Shown: positions 37,474 to 47,017, counted from the stretch's first letter. The stretch is DNA of 64,000 nucleotides from Thermoleophilum album (GCF_900108055.1 NZ_FNWJ01000002.1:196382-260381), one strand, 5' to 3'. Translations and numbers: made by a program. The notes: generated by a model from the sequence alone, not told the origin.

Positions 37474-38382
37474 CTAGCGAAGCAGGTCGCTCAGGGCAGC
37501 GTCGAGCCGCTCGAAGCGGAAGCGGTAGCCCCCTTCGAGAGCGCGTTTGGGAAGCGCTCGTTGGCTCGAGACGAGGGCTGCCGCGAGCTCCCGACCGAAG
37601 GCCAGGTCGAGAGCGAAGCGCGGGACCGGCAGGAGTGCCGGACGACGCAGGACGCGAGCCAGCGTCCGGGTGAACTCGGCGTTGCGGACGGGGTTCGGCG
37701 CGGTCGCATTGAAAGTTCCCTCACCCGCGCCTTCAACCAGCCAGCGCAACAGCCCGAGCTCGTCGGCAAGGTGGATCCACGGCATCCACTGGCGGCCAGA
37801 GCCGATCTTGCCGCCAAGTCCGAGCTTGAAGATCGGCACGAGGCGCGCCAGCAGACCGCTGTTCTTGCTCAGCACGAGGCCCGTGCGCAGCACCGCGACG
37901 CGCAAGCCGTGCGCCGAGGCCTGCCTCGCCGCCGCCTCCCACTCAACACACACCTGTGCGAGAAAGTCACTACCCGGCGTCGATTGTTCGTCCAGTTCCT
38001 CGTCACCGCGATCGCCGTAATAGCCGACCGCCGACTGGCTGATCAAGGCGCGCGGACGATCGTTCTCCGGTAGCGCGGCGATCGCATCGACGAGCGCCCG
38101 CGTCGCGTCGACGCGGCTGCGCCGGATGCGCTCCTTGGCGGCTCCCGTGAGGCGCTGGTCGATCCGCTCGCCGATGAGGTTCACCACGGCGTCGCAGCCG
38201 GCGAGGGCGCGCTCGGGCGGCGGCTGCGGTGGCTGCCAAGCGTGCCAGTCAACTGCCGGCAGTTTGCGTGCCGCTTGCGCCGGGTTGCGGCTGAGGCCAA
38301 GCACCGTATGGCCTCCCGCGATTAGTTCATTCGCCAGGGCACTGCCGATCGTGCCGCTCGCACCGGTGATCAGAACGCGCAT
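37474..38382 (-). CDS. TIGR01777 family epimerase/oxidoreductase (SDR)
   Basis: 302 residues from ATG 38382. NAD(P)-binding GASGTIG (about 7-13), AVVNLIGERID, SAVGYYGDRG with the SDR Tyr, and a C-terminal DUF1731 domain (RFALDLAFGRELAAAL onward). Family members such as YfcH and the plant SulA homolog have no settled substrate. It has a leaderless-type promoter and leads a likely two-gene unit with the GT4 gene. Confidence 0.88.
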   Translation of the reverse strand: MRVLITGASGTIGSALANELIAGGHTVLGLSRNPAQAARKLPAVDWHAWQPPQPPPERALAGCDAVVNLIGERIDQRLTGAAKERIRRSRVDATRALVDAIAALPENDRPRALISQSAVGYYGDRGDEELDEQSTPGSDFLAQVCVEWEAAARQASAHGLRVAVLRTGLVLSKNSGLLARLVPIFKLGLGGKIGSGRQWMPWIHLADELGLLRWLVEGAGEGTFNATAPNPVRNAEFTRTLARVLRRPALLPVPRFALDLAFGRELAAALVSSQRALPKRALEGGYRFRFERLDAALSDLLR

Positions 38383-38389
38383 ACGTTGC

Positions 38390-38395
38390 AGGGTA
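38390..38395 (-). promoter_or_regulatory. -10 box TACCCT for the TIGR01777 gene
   Basis: On the minus strand TACCCT ends 7 bases before ATG 38382. Confidence 0.55.
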
Positions 38396-38439
38396 CGGGC
38401 GCTGCCGCGCAGCGGCTCACGGTGCTGCCGTCGCGCCAG

Positions 38440-39888
38440 CTAGACGACCGCGGGGCGCCGCGCCTCCGGCGGCGTGGTGGCGCGAGCGGTGCCGCTGCGG
38501 CGAGCCTCGCGGGCGACCGCCTCGGCGACCGCGTGCACGACATCACGGTTAAAGACGCTCGGGACGATGTAGTCCTCGTCGAGCTCCTCGTCGCCGACGA
38601 CCTGCGCGATTCCGTGCGCCGCCGCCAGCTTCATCTCGTCGGTGATTCGCTCGGCGCGGACGTCGAGTGCGCCACGGAAGACACCCGGGAAGGCGAGCAC
38701 GTTGTTGATCTGGTTCGGGTAGTCGGACCTACCGGTGGCCATCACGCGCACGTAGGGGGCTGCCTCCTCCGGTCGCACCTCCGGCTCGGGGTTGGCCATC
38801 GCGAACACGAACGGTTCGGGGTTCATCTTTTGGAGGTCGCGAGCGCTGATGATCCCGGGTCCCGAAAGACCGATGAAGAGGTCGGTCCCCTCGATCACGT
38901 CACTCGGTGCTCCCGAGCGGCAGGCGTGGTTGGTGTTCTCGGCCAGCCAGCGTTTCGGTGCGTTCATCTCGCCTGCCAGGTAGTCCTCTCGCTCGCGGTG
39001 GATCGCGCCGAACCGGTCGCAGGCCACGATCTCGGTGATGCCCGCTTGCATCAGGATCTTCGCGACCGCGACACCGGCTGCCCCGGCGCCCACCATGCAC
39101 ACCGAGAGGTCCTGGAGTTTGCGACCGGTGAGCCGGCAGGCGTTGATCAAAGCCGCCAACGTGACGATCGCGGTGCCGTGCTGGTCGTCGTGGAAGACGG
39201 GGATGTCGAGCTCCTCGACCAGACGCTGCTCGATCTCGAAGCAGCGCGGCGACGAGATGTCCTCGAGATTGATGCCGCCAAAGGTGGGGGAGATGCGCTT
39301 GACCGTCTCGACGATCTCGTCGACGTCCTTCGTTGCTAGGCAGATGGGGAAGGCGTCGACGTCGGCGAACTCCTTGAAGAGCATCGCCTTGCCTTCCATC
39401 ACCGGCATCGCCGCCTCGGGGCCGATATCGCCGAGGCCAAGCACCGCCGTGCCATCGGAGACGACCGCCACGGTGTTGCCCTTGATCGTGTACTTGAAAG
39501 CCTTCTGACGGTTCTCGGCGATCGCCATGCAGACCCGTGCGACGCCGGGCGTGTAGGCCATGGAGAGGTCGTCGCGCGTTTTGATCGGATGGTTGAGCCC
39601 GGTGTGCAGCTTGCCTCCGCGGTGGATCTCGAAGGTGCGATCGGTGATCTCGAGCACCCGGGCTTGGCGGACCGCCTGAACGGCGCTGATCACTTCGCCG
39701 CGGTGGTAGGCGCTTGTGCACTCGATGGTGATCTCGCGAACCGTCGAATCGCCGCTCGCCTCGACGGTGTCCACCGCCACGATCGCGCCGCCGGCGCGCG
39801 CGATTGCCGCGGTCACCTTGCTCAGCACGCCGCCGTGCGGTAGCTCGACGCGCAAGGTGACGGAGTATTGGGCAGACGGCGTGGCCAT
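38440..39888 (-). CDS. NAD(P)-dependent malic enzyme with N-terminal ACT domain
   Basis: 482 residues from ATG 39888; upstream in-frame starts would read through the promoter. Oxidatively decarboxylates malate to pyruvate. An ACT domain (SVTLRVELPHGGVLSKVTAA; about 5-85) suggests control by a small ligand, often an amino acid. The catalytic part has SMAYTPGVARVC, SDGTAVLGLGDIGPEAAMPV, the metal motif DDQHGTAI, and VGAGAAGVAVAKIL for NAD binding. The C-terminal 25 residues are Arg/Ala/Pro-rich. Divergent from polA. Confidence 0.94.
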   Translation of the reverse strand: MATPSAQYSVTLRVELPHGGVLSKVTAAIARAGGAIVAVDTVEASGDSTVREITIECTSAYHRGEVISAVQAVRQARVLEITDRTFEIHRGGKLHTGLNHPIKTRDDLSMAYTPGVARVCMAIAENRQKAFKYTIKGNTVAVVSDGTAVLGLGDIGPEAAMPVMEGKAMLFKEFADVDAFPICLATKDVDEIVETVKRISPTFGGINLEDISSPRCFEIEQRLVEELDIPVFHDDQHGTAIVTLAALINACRLTGRKLQDLSVCMVGAGAAGVAVAKILMQAGITEIVACDRFGAIHREREDYLAGEMNAPKRWLAENTNHACRSGAPSDVIEGTDLFIGLSGPGIISARDLQKMNPEPFVFAMANPEPEVRPEEAAPYVRVMATGRSDYPNQINNVLAFPGVFRGALDVRAERITDEMKLAAAHGIAQVVGDEELDEDYIVPSVFNRDVVHAVAEAVAREARRSGTARATTPPEARRPAVV

Positions 39889-39895
39889 CGGCGGC

Positions 39896-39901
39896 AGGAT
39901 A
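39896..39901 (-). promoter_or_regulatory. -10 box TATCCT for malic enzyme
   Basis: On the minus strand TATCCT ends 7 bases before ATG 39888. Confidence 0.55.
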
Positions 39902-39930
39902 TTGCGCCGATGCGCCGCTTCCGCCGCCGG

Positions 39931-39936
39931 TACGGT
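39931..39936 (+). promoter_or_regulatory. -10 box TACGGT, leaderless type
   Basis: TACGGT ends 7 bases before GTG 39944 and so selects that start for polA. Confidence 0.55.
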
Positions 39937-39943
39937 TCGGGCC

Positions 39944-42655
39944 GTGCCCGCGCAGCGGCCGCGTGAACTGCTACTGATCGACGGCAACAGCCTCGCCTAT
40001 CGCGCCTACTTCGCCCTGCCGGAAGAGCTCGCGACCTCCAAGGGCGAGCCGACGAACGCGATCTTCGGCTTCGCTTCGATGCTCGTGAAGCTAGTGGGGG
40101 AGTTCGGCTTGAAGCCGACGCTGGTCGTCTGGGACGCCGGCATGTCCGGTCGCGAGGAGGCGTACGAGCCGTACAAGGCGCAGCGCGAGGAGACGCCCGA
40201 CCTCTTGCAGGAACAGCTCGCCAAGCTGCCCGAGCTGGTCGAGGCGCTGGGCTTCCGCAACCTGCGCGTCGAGGGCTACGAGGCCGACGACGTGATCGCG
40301 ACTTTGGCGCGCCGTGCTGCCCGCGAGGGGATCGACGTGATCGTCGTCACCGGCGACCGCGACATGTTCCAAATCGTCGACGACCACATCAAGGTTTTGG
40401 CGACCGCCCGTGGCATCACCGACACCAAGCTCTACGACCGCGAGGCGGTGCTCGCGCGGTACGGCATCCCTCCCGAACTGATCCCCGACTTCGTGGGGCT
40501 GAAAGGGGATACGTCGGACAACATCCCCGGTGTGCCTGGGATCGGCGAAAAGACCGCTGCCGAACTACTGCAACGCTTCGGGAGCCTCGAGGCTGTGCTC
40601 GAGCACGTCGACGAGGTGCCGGGGCCCAAGCGCCGCGAGAACCTTCGCGCGCACGCCCACGAGGCGCGCGTCTCGAAGCAGCTTGCGACCGTTATCGACG
40701 AGGTCCCGATCGCTCTCGATCTCGACGAGCTACAGGTCGAGCCGCCGGATCCCCAGCGCGTACGCGAGGTGTTCATGCGCTTCGAGTTGCGGGAACCGCT
40801 GCGGCGCCTCGAGGAGGCGCTGGCAGCGGCCGGCGTGGCGGTCGACGGGGCCTCGCCGACGGCCAGTGGTGACGGGGGAGACCGGGCACGGGAGGCAATT
40901 GAGTTCGAGGTCAAGCGGGTCCCCTTGCCGGAGCTCGTCCCGGCGACCGCGGCCGAGGGGCCGGTGGCGCTCGCCCTCGCCGGCTTGGCCGACGAAGCCG
41001 ACGAGGAGTCGTCGCTCGCCGCGCAAGCGTCGCCCTCTGGCGAGACCTTGACGGTCGCTGCTTGTCGGGCGCGCGAGGAGGTGCGGGTTGCGGAGGCCGA
41101 GAGCGTCGACGCTGTGCTGCTCACCCTCGATCGAGCGCGGATCACGGTCCACGACTGGAAGCCGGCGCTGCGCAAGGCGAGTGGAGAATCGCCGCTGCCG
41201 ACCCTCGCGCACGACACAAGGATCGCCGCCTGGCTGCTGGACGCCCTGCGCCGCCGCTACCCGCTTGACGAGCTCGCCGAAGAGCGTCAGCTGGTCGCGC
41301 GGCCCCGCGCGGACAGTGTTCAGTCGGGTAGCACGGCGGAGTGGGACGGAGCGCCGCAGTTGCGTGCCGTCGCGACGGCCGCTGTGCTCACCCACGAGCT
41401 GGCACGGTTGCAGCGCCGAGAGCTCGAACGTGAGGGGCTTACGCGACTGTTCGAGGACGTCGAGCTGCCGCTGGTGCCGATCCTGGCGGCGATGGAGCGG
41501 GTCGGCATCCGCCTCGACGTCGAGCGCTTACGGGCGGTTTCGTCCGGCCTCGCGGAACAAATCGCTGACCTCGAACGTCGCATCTGGGAACTTGCAGGCG
41601 AGCGCTTCACGATCGGCTCGCCCCAGCAGCTCGGACGGATCCTCTTCGACAAGCTCGGGCTTAGTCGCAAGCGCCGTGGCAAGACCGGGTTCTCGACCGA
41701 CGCTCGGGTGCTGCAACAGATTCGCCACGAGCATCCAATCGTCCCGCTGATCGAGCAGTGGCGCGAGTTGACCAAGCTGAAGTCGACGTACATCGATTCG
41801 CTGCCGCAATACGTCGCCGCCGACGGGCGGCTGCACACCACCTTCAACCAGACTGGTACGGCCACCGGTCGTCTTTCGAGCACCAACCCGAACCTCCAGA
41901 ACATTCCCATCAAGACCGAGCTCGGTCGAGGTGTGCGTAGCGCCTTCGTCGCCGACCCCGGCTGGCTTTTCGTGTCGGCCGACTACTCGCAGGTCGAGCT
42001 GCGGCTGCTCGCCCATATCGCCGGCGAGGAGCGGCTCAAGCGGTTCTTCCGCGAGGGCGTCGACGTGCACGCCGCGACGGCCGCGGAGATCCTCGGCGTT
42101 CGACCCGAGGAAGCCGATCCGGCGACGCGGTCGAAAGCGAAGATGGTCAACTACGGGATCGTTTACGGACTGTCCGCTTTCGGGCTTGCCGATCGGCTGG
42201 CGATCCCGCGCGAGGAGGCGCAAGAATTCATCGAGCGCTACTTCGAACGCTTTCCAGCGGTGCGGCGGTTCATCGACGAAACGATCGAGCGCGCCCGCCG
42301 CGAGGGCAAAGTGCGGACCTTGTTCGGCCGCCTGCGCCGCGTTCCGGAGCTGCGCTCGCGGCAGCGGCAGACACAGATGTTGGGTGAGCGTCTTGCCGTC
42401 AACATGGTGATCCAGGGAACTGCAGCTGACGTCATCAAGATCGCCATGGTCCGCTGCGACCGTGAGCTCGCCGCACGCGGCCTGCGCGCGCGACTGGTCC
42501 TCCAGATCCACGACGAGCTGTTGTTCGAGGCGCCCGAGGAGGAGGCGCAGGAGGTCGCCGACCTGGTGCGGCGAGAGATGGTCGCGGCGCTCGAGATGGA
42601 TCCGCCGCTCGCCGTCGACGTGGGCATCGGACGCAACTGGCTGGAGGCCAAGTGA
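39944..42655 (+). CDS. polA: DNA polymerase I
   Basis: 903 residues from GTG 39944, fixed by the promoter spacing. Fills gaps and removes RNA primers. The 5'-3' exonuclease (about 1-290) begins LLLIDGNSLAYRAYFALP and has VVTGDRDMFQIVD and GVPGIGEKTAAELL. The middle domain (about 300-530) lacks the DxE metal motif of proofreading enzymes. The polymerase domain has motif A (SADYSQVELRLLAHI), motif B (RSKAKMVNYGIVYGLSAFGL) and motif C (QIHDELLFEAP). The next gene starts inside its stop codon (GTGA). Confidence 0.96.
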   Translation: MPAQRPRELLLIDGNSLAYRAYFALPEELATSKGEPTNAIFGFASMLVKLVGEFGLKPTLVVWDAGMSGREEAYEPYKAQREETPDLLQEQLAKLPELVEALGFRNLRVEGYEADDVIATLARRAAREGIDVIVVTGDRDMFQIVDDHIKVLATARGITDTKLYDREAVLARYGIPPELIPDFVGLKGDTSDNIPGVPGIGEKTAAELLQRFGSLEAVLEHVDEVPGPKRRENLRAHAHEARVSKQLATVIDEVPIALDLDELQVEPPDPQRVREVFMRFELREPLRRLEEALAAAGVAVDGASPTASGDGGDRAREAIEFEVKRVPLPELVPATAAEGPVALALAGLADEADEESSLAAQASPSGETLTVAACRAREEVRVAEAESVDAVLLTLDRARITVHDWKPALRKASGESPLPTLAHDTRIAAWLLDALRRRYPLDELAEERQLVARPRADSVQSGSTAEWDGAPQLRAVATAAVLTHELARLQRRELEREGLTRLFEDVELPLVPILAAMERVGIRLDVERLRAVSSGLAEQIADLERRIWELAGERFTIGSPQQLGRILFDKLGLSRKRRGKTGFSTDARVLQQIRHEHPIVPLIEQWRELTKLKSTYIDSLPQYVAADGRLHTTFNQTGTATGRLSSTNPNLQNIPIKTELGRGVRSAFVADPGWLFVSADYSQVELRLLAHIAGEERLKRFFREGVDVHAATAAEILGVRPEEADPATRSKAKMVNYGIVYGLSAFGLADRLAIPREEAQEFIERYFERFPAVRRFIDETIERARREGKVRTLFGRLRRVPELRSRQRQTQMLGERLAVNMVIQGTAADVIKIAMVRCDRELAARGLRARLVLQIHDELLFEAPEEEAQEVADLVRREMVAALEMDPPLAVDVGIGRNWLEAK

Positions 42656-43095
42656 GTCGTCTGCTGGCGGTGCTGGCGACGGTCCTCGCCGGGGGGTTGG
42701 TCGGCATGCAGGCGCCGATCAACTCGGTGCTCGGGAAACGCATCGGGACGCTGGCGGCGGCGTCGGTCTCGTTTGCCGTCGGGCTTGCTGCCTTAGCTGC
42801 GCTTACCGTCCTGATCGGTGGCGGCTTCGGTCGTCTCGGCGAGATCAGGGGCCTGCCCTGGTATTACCTGATCGGAGGGTTGCTCGGCGCCGTCTACGTG
42901 ACTTGCGTACTCCTCAGCGTTCGCACGATCGGTGCCGGCGGGGTCGCCGCGGCGACGATCGTCGGCCAGCTAACGATGTCGGTGCTGCTCGACCGGTTCG
43001 GCCTGCTCGGGCTCCCGCAGCGCCCGCTGGATATCACCCGTCTGGCAGGGGTAGCCCTGTTGGTCGCCGGGACGGCGCTGGTCGTTCGCGGCTGA
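42652..43095 (+). CDS. DUF606 / YdcZ-type small transporter (DMT superfamily)
   Basis: 147 residues from GTG 42652, overlapping the polA stop. Five hydrophobic helices with AGGLVGMQAPINSVLGKRIG at the start and GAVYVTCVLLSVRTIGAG in the middle, the DUF606 pattern. Members are half-size DMT permeases that usually work as dimers; no substrate can be read. Translational coupling to polA need not mean a shared role. Confidence 0.85.
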   Translation: MSRLLAVLATVLAGGLVGMQAPINSVLGKRIGTLAAASVSFAVGLAALAALTVLIGGGFGRLGEIRGLPWYYLIGGLLGAVYVTCVLLSVRTIGAGGVAAATIVGQLTMSVLLDRFGLLGLPQRPLDITRLAGVALLVAGTALVVRG

Positions 43096-43117
43096 CTGCG
43101 CTTTAGGCGTCAAGCCG

Positions 43118-44278
43118 CTAGGCCGCTCGCGCTGCGACACCGCCGGCCTGTGCCCTGTCGGCGACGCGACCGCGGCCAGCGCCACCGCCCATTGCGAACT
43201 CGGGCGGAGCGATGCGCAGGTAGTGGCCGAACGCCCAGGCGGTGAAACGGGGGCTGCGCTCCATCGCCCGCAGGAAGCGCCAGAGGAGCCTCGGCGGTAC
43301 CCGCGGTACGAGCCTTTGGGTGCGCAACATCCAGCGGAACTTCCAGGCGTGGGCCGCCGAAAACGCGTGGTATCTGGCCAGTGCCTCCTGGCGGCTGCGT
43401 TCGCCGCTCAGCACCGCGCGAAGCTCGCGACCGCAGGCGATGCCGAAGTACAAGGCGGTGCGAATACCCTCGGCCGTGAGCGGCAAGCAGTGGCCTGCCG
43501 AATCGCCGACGAAGAAGACACCGTCTTCGGTCGCCTCGCGTAGACGGTGGGGTATCCAGTTGCCTTGGAAGCGGATCGGCGGCTGGCCCAGCTGGGTGGC
43601 CAAGCGCACGGTCGGCTCGCGCACGTGGTAGCGAGGGTCGAACGACCCCACTCCGATGCGGAGCTCGTCGCCCGCCGGGAAGCTCCAGCCGTAGCCCGCC
43701 GGCACGTAGGAGCGGTCGATCCACACCTCCATGTCTTTGCCGCTTCCGTGCGGGTGCACCTCGAGTCCCCGCGACAGCGGCGCGTCGGGTGGCTGGTAAC
43801 CCCGGCGACCGAGGACGCGGCGCCAACCGAGCGCGTCGACGATCAGCGGCGCCTCGAGGTCGCCGCGGTCGGTGTGCACGACGTTGCCGCTGCGGCCCGT
43901 AACGGTCGCTGTTTCGAAGATGGCGTTGCCGCAGTCTCGCCAGAGCACTTTGCAGAGCGTCTCGTAGTCGAAGGTCGAGAAGGTCCAGGGCAGCTCCAGC
44001 CGGACGCTGCCCAGCGGCGTGTGGATCACGAGCGAGCGGAACGTCTGCCGGTGAGCCTCCATCAGGCCGCAGGCCTCGAGCCAGCAGGTCGGGATGCCGC
44101 AAGCGCTCGTCGGGCGCTCGCCGATCTCGTAGCGGTCGAGCACCAGCACTCGGGCGCCACTGCCCGCGAGTTCACGCGCGACAGCGAGACCGGCGAAGCT
44201 CGCTCCGCAGACCAATACGTCGCAAACCCCGCCCAGCGGTGTCCGCTCCGCGCCCCTCTTGGTTCTGCGCGTCGGCAC
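43118..44278 (-). CDS. Geranylgeranyl-reductase-family FAD-dependent oxidoreductase
   Basis: 386 residues from GTG 44278. FAD-binding start CDVLVCGASFAGLAVAREL (about 19-37) with an acidic strand end VLVLDR; the second FAD motif GVFFVGDSAGHCLPLTAEGI is strong. The family reduces isoprenoid double bonds (geranylgeranyl groups, menaquinone tails) or acts as related hydroxylases. No isoprenoid genes are adjacent, so the substrate is open. The last 30 residues are Ala/Arg/Gly-rich. Divergent from rpsA. Confidence 0.85.
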   Translation of the reverse strand: MPTRRTKRGAERTPLGGVCDVLVCGASFAGLAVARELAGSGARVLVLDRYEIGERPTSACGIPTCWLEACGLMEAHRQTFRSLVIHTPLGSVRLELPWTFSTFDYETLCKVLWRDCGNAIFETATVTGRSGNVVHTDRGDLEAPLIVDALGWRRVLGRRGYQPPDAPLSRGLEVHPHGSGKDMEVWIDRSYVPAGYGWSFPAGDELRIGVGSFDPRYHVREPTVRLATQLGQPPIRFQGNWIPHRLREATEDGVFFVGDSAGHCLPLTAEGIRTALYFGIACGRELRAVLSGERSRQEALARYHAFSAAHAWKFRWMLRTQRLVPRVPPRLLWRFLRAMERSPRFTAWAFGHYLRIAPPEFAMGGGAGRGRVADRAQAGGVAARAA

Positions 44279-44284
44279 GACCGC

Positions 44285-44290
44285 AGCGTA
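44285..44290 (-). promoter_or_regulatory. -10 box TACGCT for the flavoprotein
   Basis: On the minus strand TACGCT ends 6 bases before GTG 44278. Confidence 0.5.
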
Positions 44291-44328
44291 ACGCTGTTGG
44301 CGCTCGGCGCGCGCCCCAGGGTCTCCGC

Positions 44329-44334
44329 TACCCT
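44329..44334 (+). promoter_or_regulatory. -10 box TACCCT, leaderless type
   Basis: TACCCT ends 9 bases before GTG 44344 and selects that start for rpsA. Confidence 0.5.
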
Positions 44335-44343
44335 AGGCGCCCA

Positions 44344-45699
44344 GTGCCAGCAACGGAAACCGAACCAGCGCCGCGAGCCGTCGAGGGATCGGGCGGTTTA
44401 CTGCTCGAGATCGACGGCCGAATCATCCCTAACTACGACGCGACGATCATCCCCTTCGACGAGGGTGATGTAGTCACTGGACGCGTCGTCCGGATCGACC
44501 AAGACGAGGTCTGGGTCGACATCGGCTACAAGTCCGAGGGCGTAATACCGCTCAACGAGCTCTCGATCCGCAAGAACGTCGATCCCCACGAAGAAGTCGA
44601 GCTCGGCGAGGAGATCGAGGCGCTCGTCCTGACCAAGGAAGATCAGGAGGGACGACTCGTACTCTCCAAGAAGCGCGCCCGCTTCGAAAAGGCTTGGCGC
44701 CGCATCGAGCAGGCGGCGGAATCCGGCGAGCCGGTCGAGGGCGCCGTGATCGAGGTCGTCAAGGGCGGCTTGATCGTCGACCTTGGGGTGCGCGGCTTCC
44801 TACCCGCCTCGCTGGTCGATATCCGGCGCGTTTCCGACCTCGACAGCTTCCTCGGTCAGACGATCCGCTGCAAGGTCATCGAGCTGAACCGCGCCCGCAA
44901 CAACGTCGTGTTGTCGCGACGCGCGGTGCTCGAGGAGGAGCGGCGCGAACAGCGTCAGCAGGTCATCGATCGCTTGCAGCCGGGGATGATCGTCGAGGGC
45001 ACGATCTCCAACATCGTCGACTTTGGCGCCTTCGTGGACCTCGACGGGATCGACGGTCTGATCCACATCTCCGAACTGTCGTGGAGCCACGTCAACCACC
45101 CGTCGGAAGTACTCAAGGTCGGTGAGCGGGTGCCGGTGAAGGTGCTCGACATCGACCGCGAGCGCCAGCGCATCTCGCTCGGCCTCAAGCAGACGCAGGA
45201 GGACCCGTGGCAGCGGGTCGTGCGGACCTACAACGTCGGCGACGTGCTCGAGGGCAAGGTGACGAAGGTCGTCAACTTCGGCGCCTTCGTCGAGATCCTC
45301 GACGGTGTCGAGGGGCTCGTACACATCTCGGAGCTCTCGCAAGAGCACGTCGAGAACCCGCGCGAGGTCGTCGAGCCGGGGCAGGAAGTGCGGGTCAAGA
45401 TCCTCGAGATCGACTCCGACCGGCGGCGCCTGTCGCTGTCCATCAAGCGGGTCGAAGAGGAACTCCGCGGTGGTGGCAGCGGCGGTGGCGAGTCGCGCGA
45501 GCGTCCGCAGCGAGAGCGCAAGGGCGGCGGCCGTCAACGCAGTGGCGTGTTCGCGGGCGCCGACATCACCGTGGAGGGCGGTGACCTGCGGGCGGCCGTG
45601 GCGCGGGCTCAAGCAGCCGACGCGGGCGAAAGCGCGGAGCCAGCTGCCGCGCCCGGCGACCAAGAGCCCACCGACGCTGAGGGCGAGTCGGGCGGCTGA
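44344..45699 (+). CDS. rpsA: 30S ribosomal protein S1
   Basis: 451 residues from GTG 44344. Binds mRNA at the ribosome. Four S1 (OB-fold) repeats: from GDVVTGRVVRIDQDEVWVDIG, from GEPVEGAVIEVVKGGLIVDLG, from GMIVEGTISNIVDFGAFVDL and from GDVLEGKVTKVVNFGAFVEI. The tail is Gly/Arg/Ala-rich. Four repeats is the usual actinobacterial form. It is itself leaderless by the promoter rule, which is notable because S1 assists initiation on structured leaders. coaE begins 4 bases after the stop. Confidence 0.95.
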   Translation: MPATETEPAPRAVEGSGGLLLEIDGRIIPNYDATIIPFDEGDVVTGRVVRIDQDEVWVDIGYKSEGVIPLNELSIRKNVDPHEEVELGEEIEALVLTKEDQEGRLVLSKKRARFEKAWRRIEQAAESGEPVEGAVIEVVKGGLIVDLGVRGFLPASLVDIRRVSDLDSFLGQTIRCKVIELNRARNNVVLSRRAVLEEERREQRQQVIDRLQPGMIVEGTISNIVDFGAFVDLDGIDGLIHISELSWSHVNHPSEVLKVGERVPVKVLDIDRERQRISLGLKQTQEDPWQRVVRTYNVGDVLEGKVTKVVNFGAFVEILDGVEGLVHISELSQEHVENPREVVEPGQEVRVKILEIDSDRRRLSLSIKRVEEELRGGGSGGGESRERPQRERKGGGRQRSGVFAGADITVEGGDLRAAVARAQAADAGESAEPAAAPGDQEPTDAEGESGG

Positions 45700-45703
45700 A
45701 CCG

Positions 45704-46348
45704 GTGGCGCGCGCCGACGGGCAGCGCGCCGATCGCGGCGAGCAGGCGCCGCCGTTCGTCGGGCTGACCGGCGGTCTCGGCGCCGGCAAGACGACGGCGC
45801 TCGCGCTCTTGCGTGAGCTGGGGGCGGCGACGCTCTCGAGCGACGAGGTCGTCCACGAGCTACTGGAACAGCCAGAGGTCGTAGCCGAGATCGCGGAGCG
45901 CTTCGGCGAGCGGGTGCTAGCGGACGGCCGGGTAGATCGGGGCCGGTTGGCGGAGACGGTCTTCGCCGATCCCGAGGCGCGCCGCGCGCTCGAGCAAATA
46001 CTGTGGCCGCGGGTGGGCGCAGAGGTGGCGGCCTGGCGCGCCCGTGCCGCCGCGCAACAGCCGCCGCCGCGGGCGCTGGTGGTAGAGGTGCCCTTGCTCT
46101 TCGAGGCTGGTATGGAAGGCGCCTTCGACGCGACGATCGCGGTCGTAGCGGACGATTCGGTGCGCTCCGAGCGGCTCGTAGGCCGCGACCAACGGGCGCT
46201 CGCCGAGCGCGACCGTCGTCAGCTTCCCCAACACGAGAAGGCGGCGCGAGCGACCTTCACCGTTCGCAACGACGGGACCATCGAGCAGCTCCGCGCGCAA
46301 TTGTCCGCCGTGCTCGCGACCATTGCACCGTGCAAGGCGCGGCGCTAG
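45704..46348 (+). CDS. coaE: Dephospho-CoA kinase
   Basis: 214 residues from GTG 45704. Last step of coenzyme A synthesis. P-loop GGLGAGKT (23-30), ATLSSDEVVHELL and VVEVPLLFEAGMEGAFD are CoaE signatures. The order rpsA-coaE is widespread. Together with the pan operon at 57 kb, this window holds several steps from pantothenate to CoA. Confidence 0.95.
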   Translation: MARADGQRADRGEQAPPFVGLTGGLGAGKTTALALLRELGAATLSSDEVVHELLEQPEVVAEIAERFGERVLADGRVDRGRLAETVFADPEARRALEQILWPRVGAEVAAWRARAAAQQPPPRALVVEVPLLFEAGMEGAFDATIAVVADDSVRSERLVGRDQRALAERDRRQLPQHEKAARATFTVRNDGTIEQLRAQLSAVLATIAPCKARR

Positions 46349-46350
46349 CA

Positions 46351-46356
46351 GGAAGG
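46351..46356 (+). promoter_or_regulatory. Shine-Dalgarno site GGAAGG
   Basis: Five bases before ATG 46362. It favours that start over GTG 46356 for the transglycosylase. Confidence 0.5.
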
Positions 46357-46361
46357 TGCCG

Positions 46362-46976
46362 ATGACGACGCGTGCGCGGCGCCGTTCGCGCAGCGCCGTG
46401 GCCCGCCGGCGGCTGTTCGCCGCGGTGCTTGCGTTGCTGCTCGCGGTGGGCGCCGTGGTGACCGCCTTCGGCCCCTTGCGGCGTCAGTTCGAGCGCGCGC
46501 TATTGCCGCTCGAATATGCCGCAATCATCCGCGAGCAAGCGCGGGCCAAGGGGCTCGATCCGGCACTGGTGGCTGCCGTGATCTACGAGGAGTCGAAGTT
46601 CCAAGACCGCACCTCGCACGCCGGTGCGCGCGGGCTGATGCAGATCACGCCCGCCACGGCCCGCTTCATCGCCGCGCGCTCCGGGGGTTCGAGGTTTGTG
46701 CTCAGCGATCTCTCTTCGCCGCCCGTCAACATCGCCTACGGCTGCTGGTACCTGCGCTACCTGATCCGGCGCTACGGCGGCAACGAGACGCTGGCGATCG
46801 CCGCCTACAACGCGGGACACACGAACGTCGACCGTTGGCTTAGGCGCGCTGGGGGGCCGCAGCAGTTTGACCCGAACGTCGACATCCCGTTCCCCGAGAC
46901 CCGCGACTACGTGCGCGACGTAGCTCGTCGGCGCCAGCAGTACCGGCGACTCTACGCCGCAGAGCTCGGGCTCTGA
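46362..46976 (+). CDS. Lytic transglycosylase (SLT domain), membrane-anchored
   Basis: 204 residues from ATG 46362. Cleaves the glycan strands of peptidoglycan outside the membrane. Basic N-terminus, one signal-anchor helix (about 18-37), then the SLT domain: [11 protein letters not shown] with the catalytic Glu (E77), [29 protein letters not shown] and [16 protein letters not shown]. Downstream of coaE by 13 bases, probably one transcript. Confidence 0.92.
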   Translation: MTTRARRRSRSAVARRRLFAAVLALLLAVGAVVTAFGPLRRQFERALLPLEYAAIIREQARAKGLDPALVAAVIYEESKFQDRTSHAGARGLMQITPATARFIAARSGGSRFVLSDLSSPPVNIAYGCWYLRYLIRRYGGNETLAIAAYNAGHTNVDRWLRRAGGPQQFDPNVDIPFPETRDYVRDVARRRQQYRRLYAAELGL

Positions 46977-47004
46977 GGGTCGCTGGAAGCGGCAGTAAGC
47001 CGGC

Positions 47005-47010
47005 TACCGT
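47005..47010 (+). promoter_or_regulatory. -10 box TACCGT, leaderless type
   Basis: TACCGT ends 7 bases before GTG 47018, the uvrB start. No LexA-type palindrome is visible around it. Confidence 0.55.
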
Positions 47011-47017
47011 TGCTCGG

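Noticed and set aside
39716-39943. Upstream in-frame extension of polA
   Set aside because: It would run through the malic enzyme gene and its promoter. GTG 39944 has a -10 box at the correct distance and gives a normal PolA N-terminus.
43096-43117. Terminator between the DUF606 gene and the flavoprotein gene
   Set aside because: Only repeated GCCGCT words; no stem longer than a few base pairs.
45305-45703. Upstream in-frame extension of coaE
   Set aside because: It runs through the end of rpsA in another frame with low-complexity Ser/Arg sequence. GTG 45704 gives a normal CoaE length.
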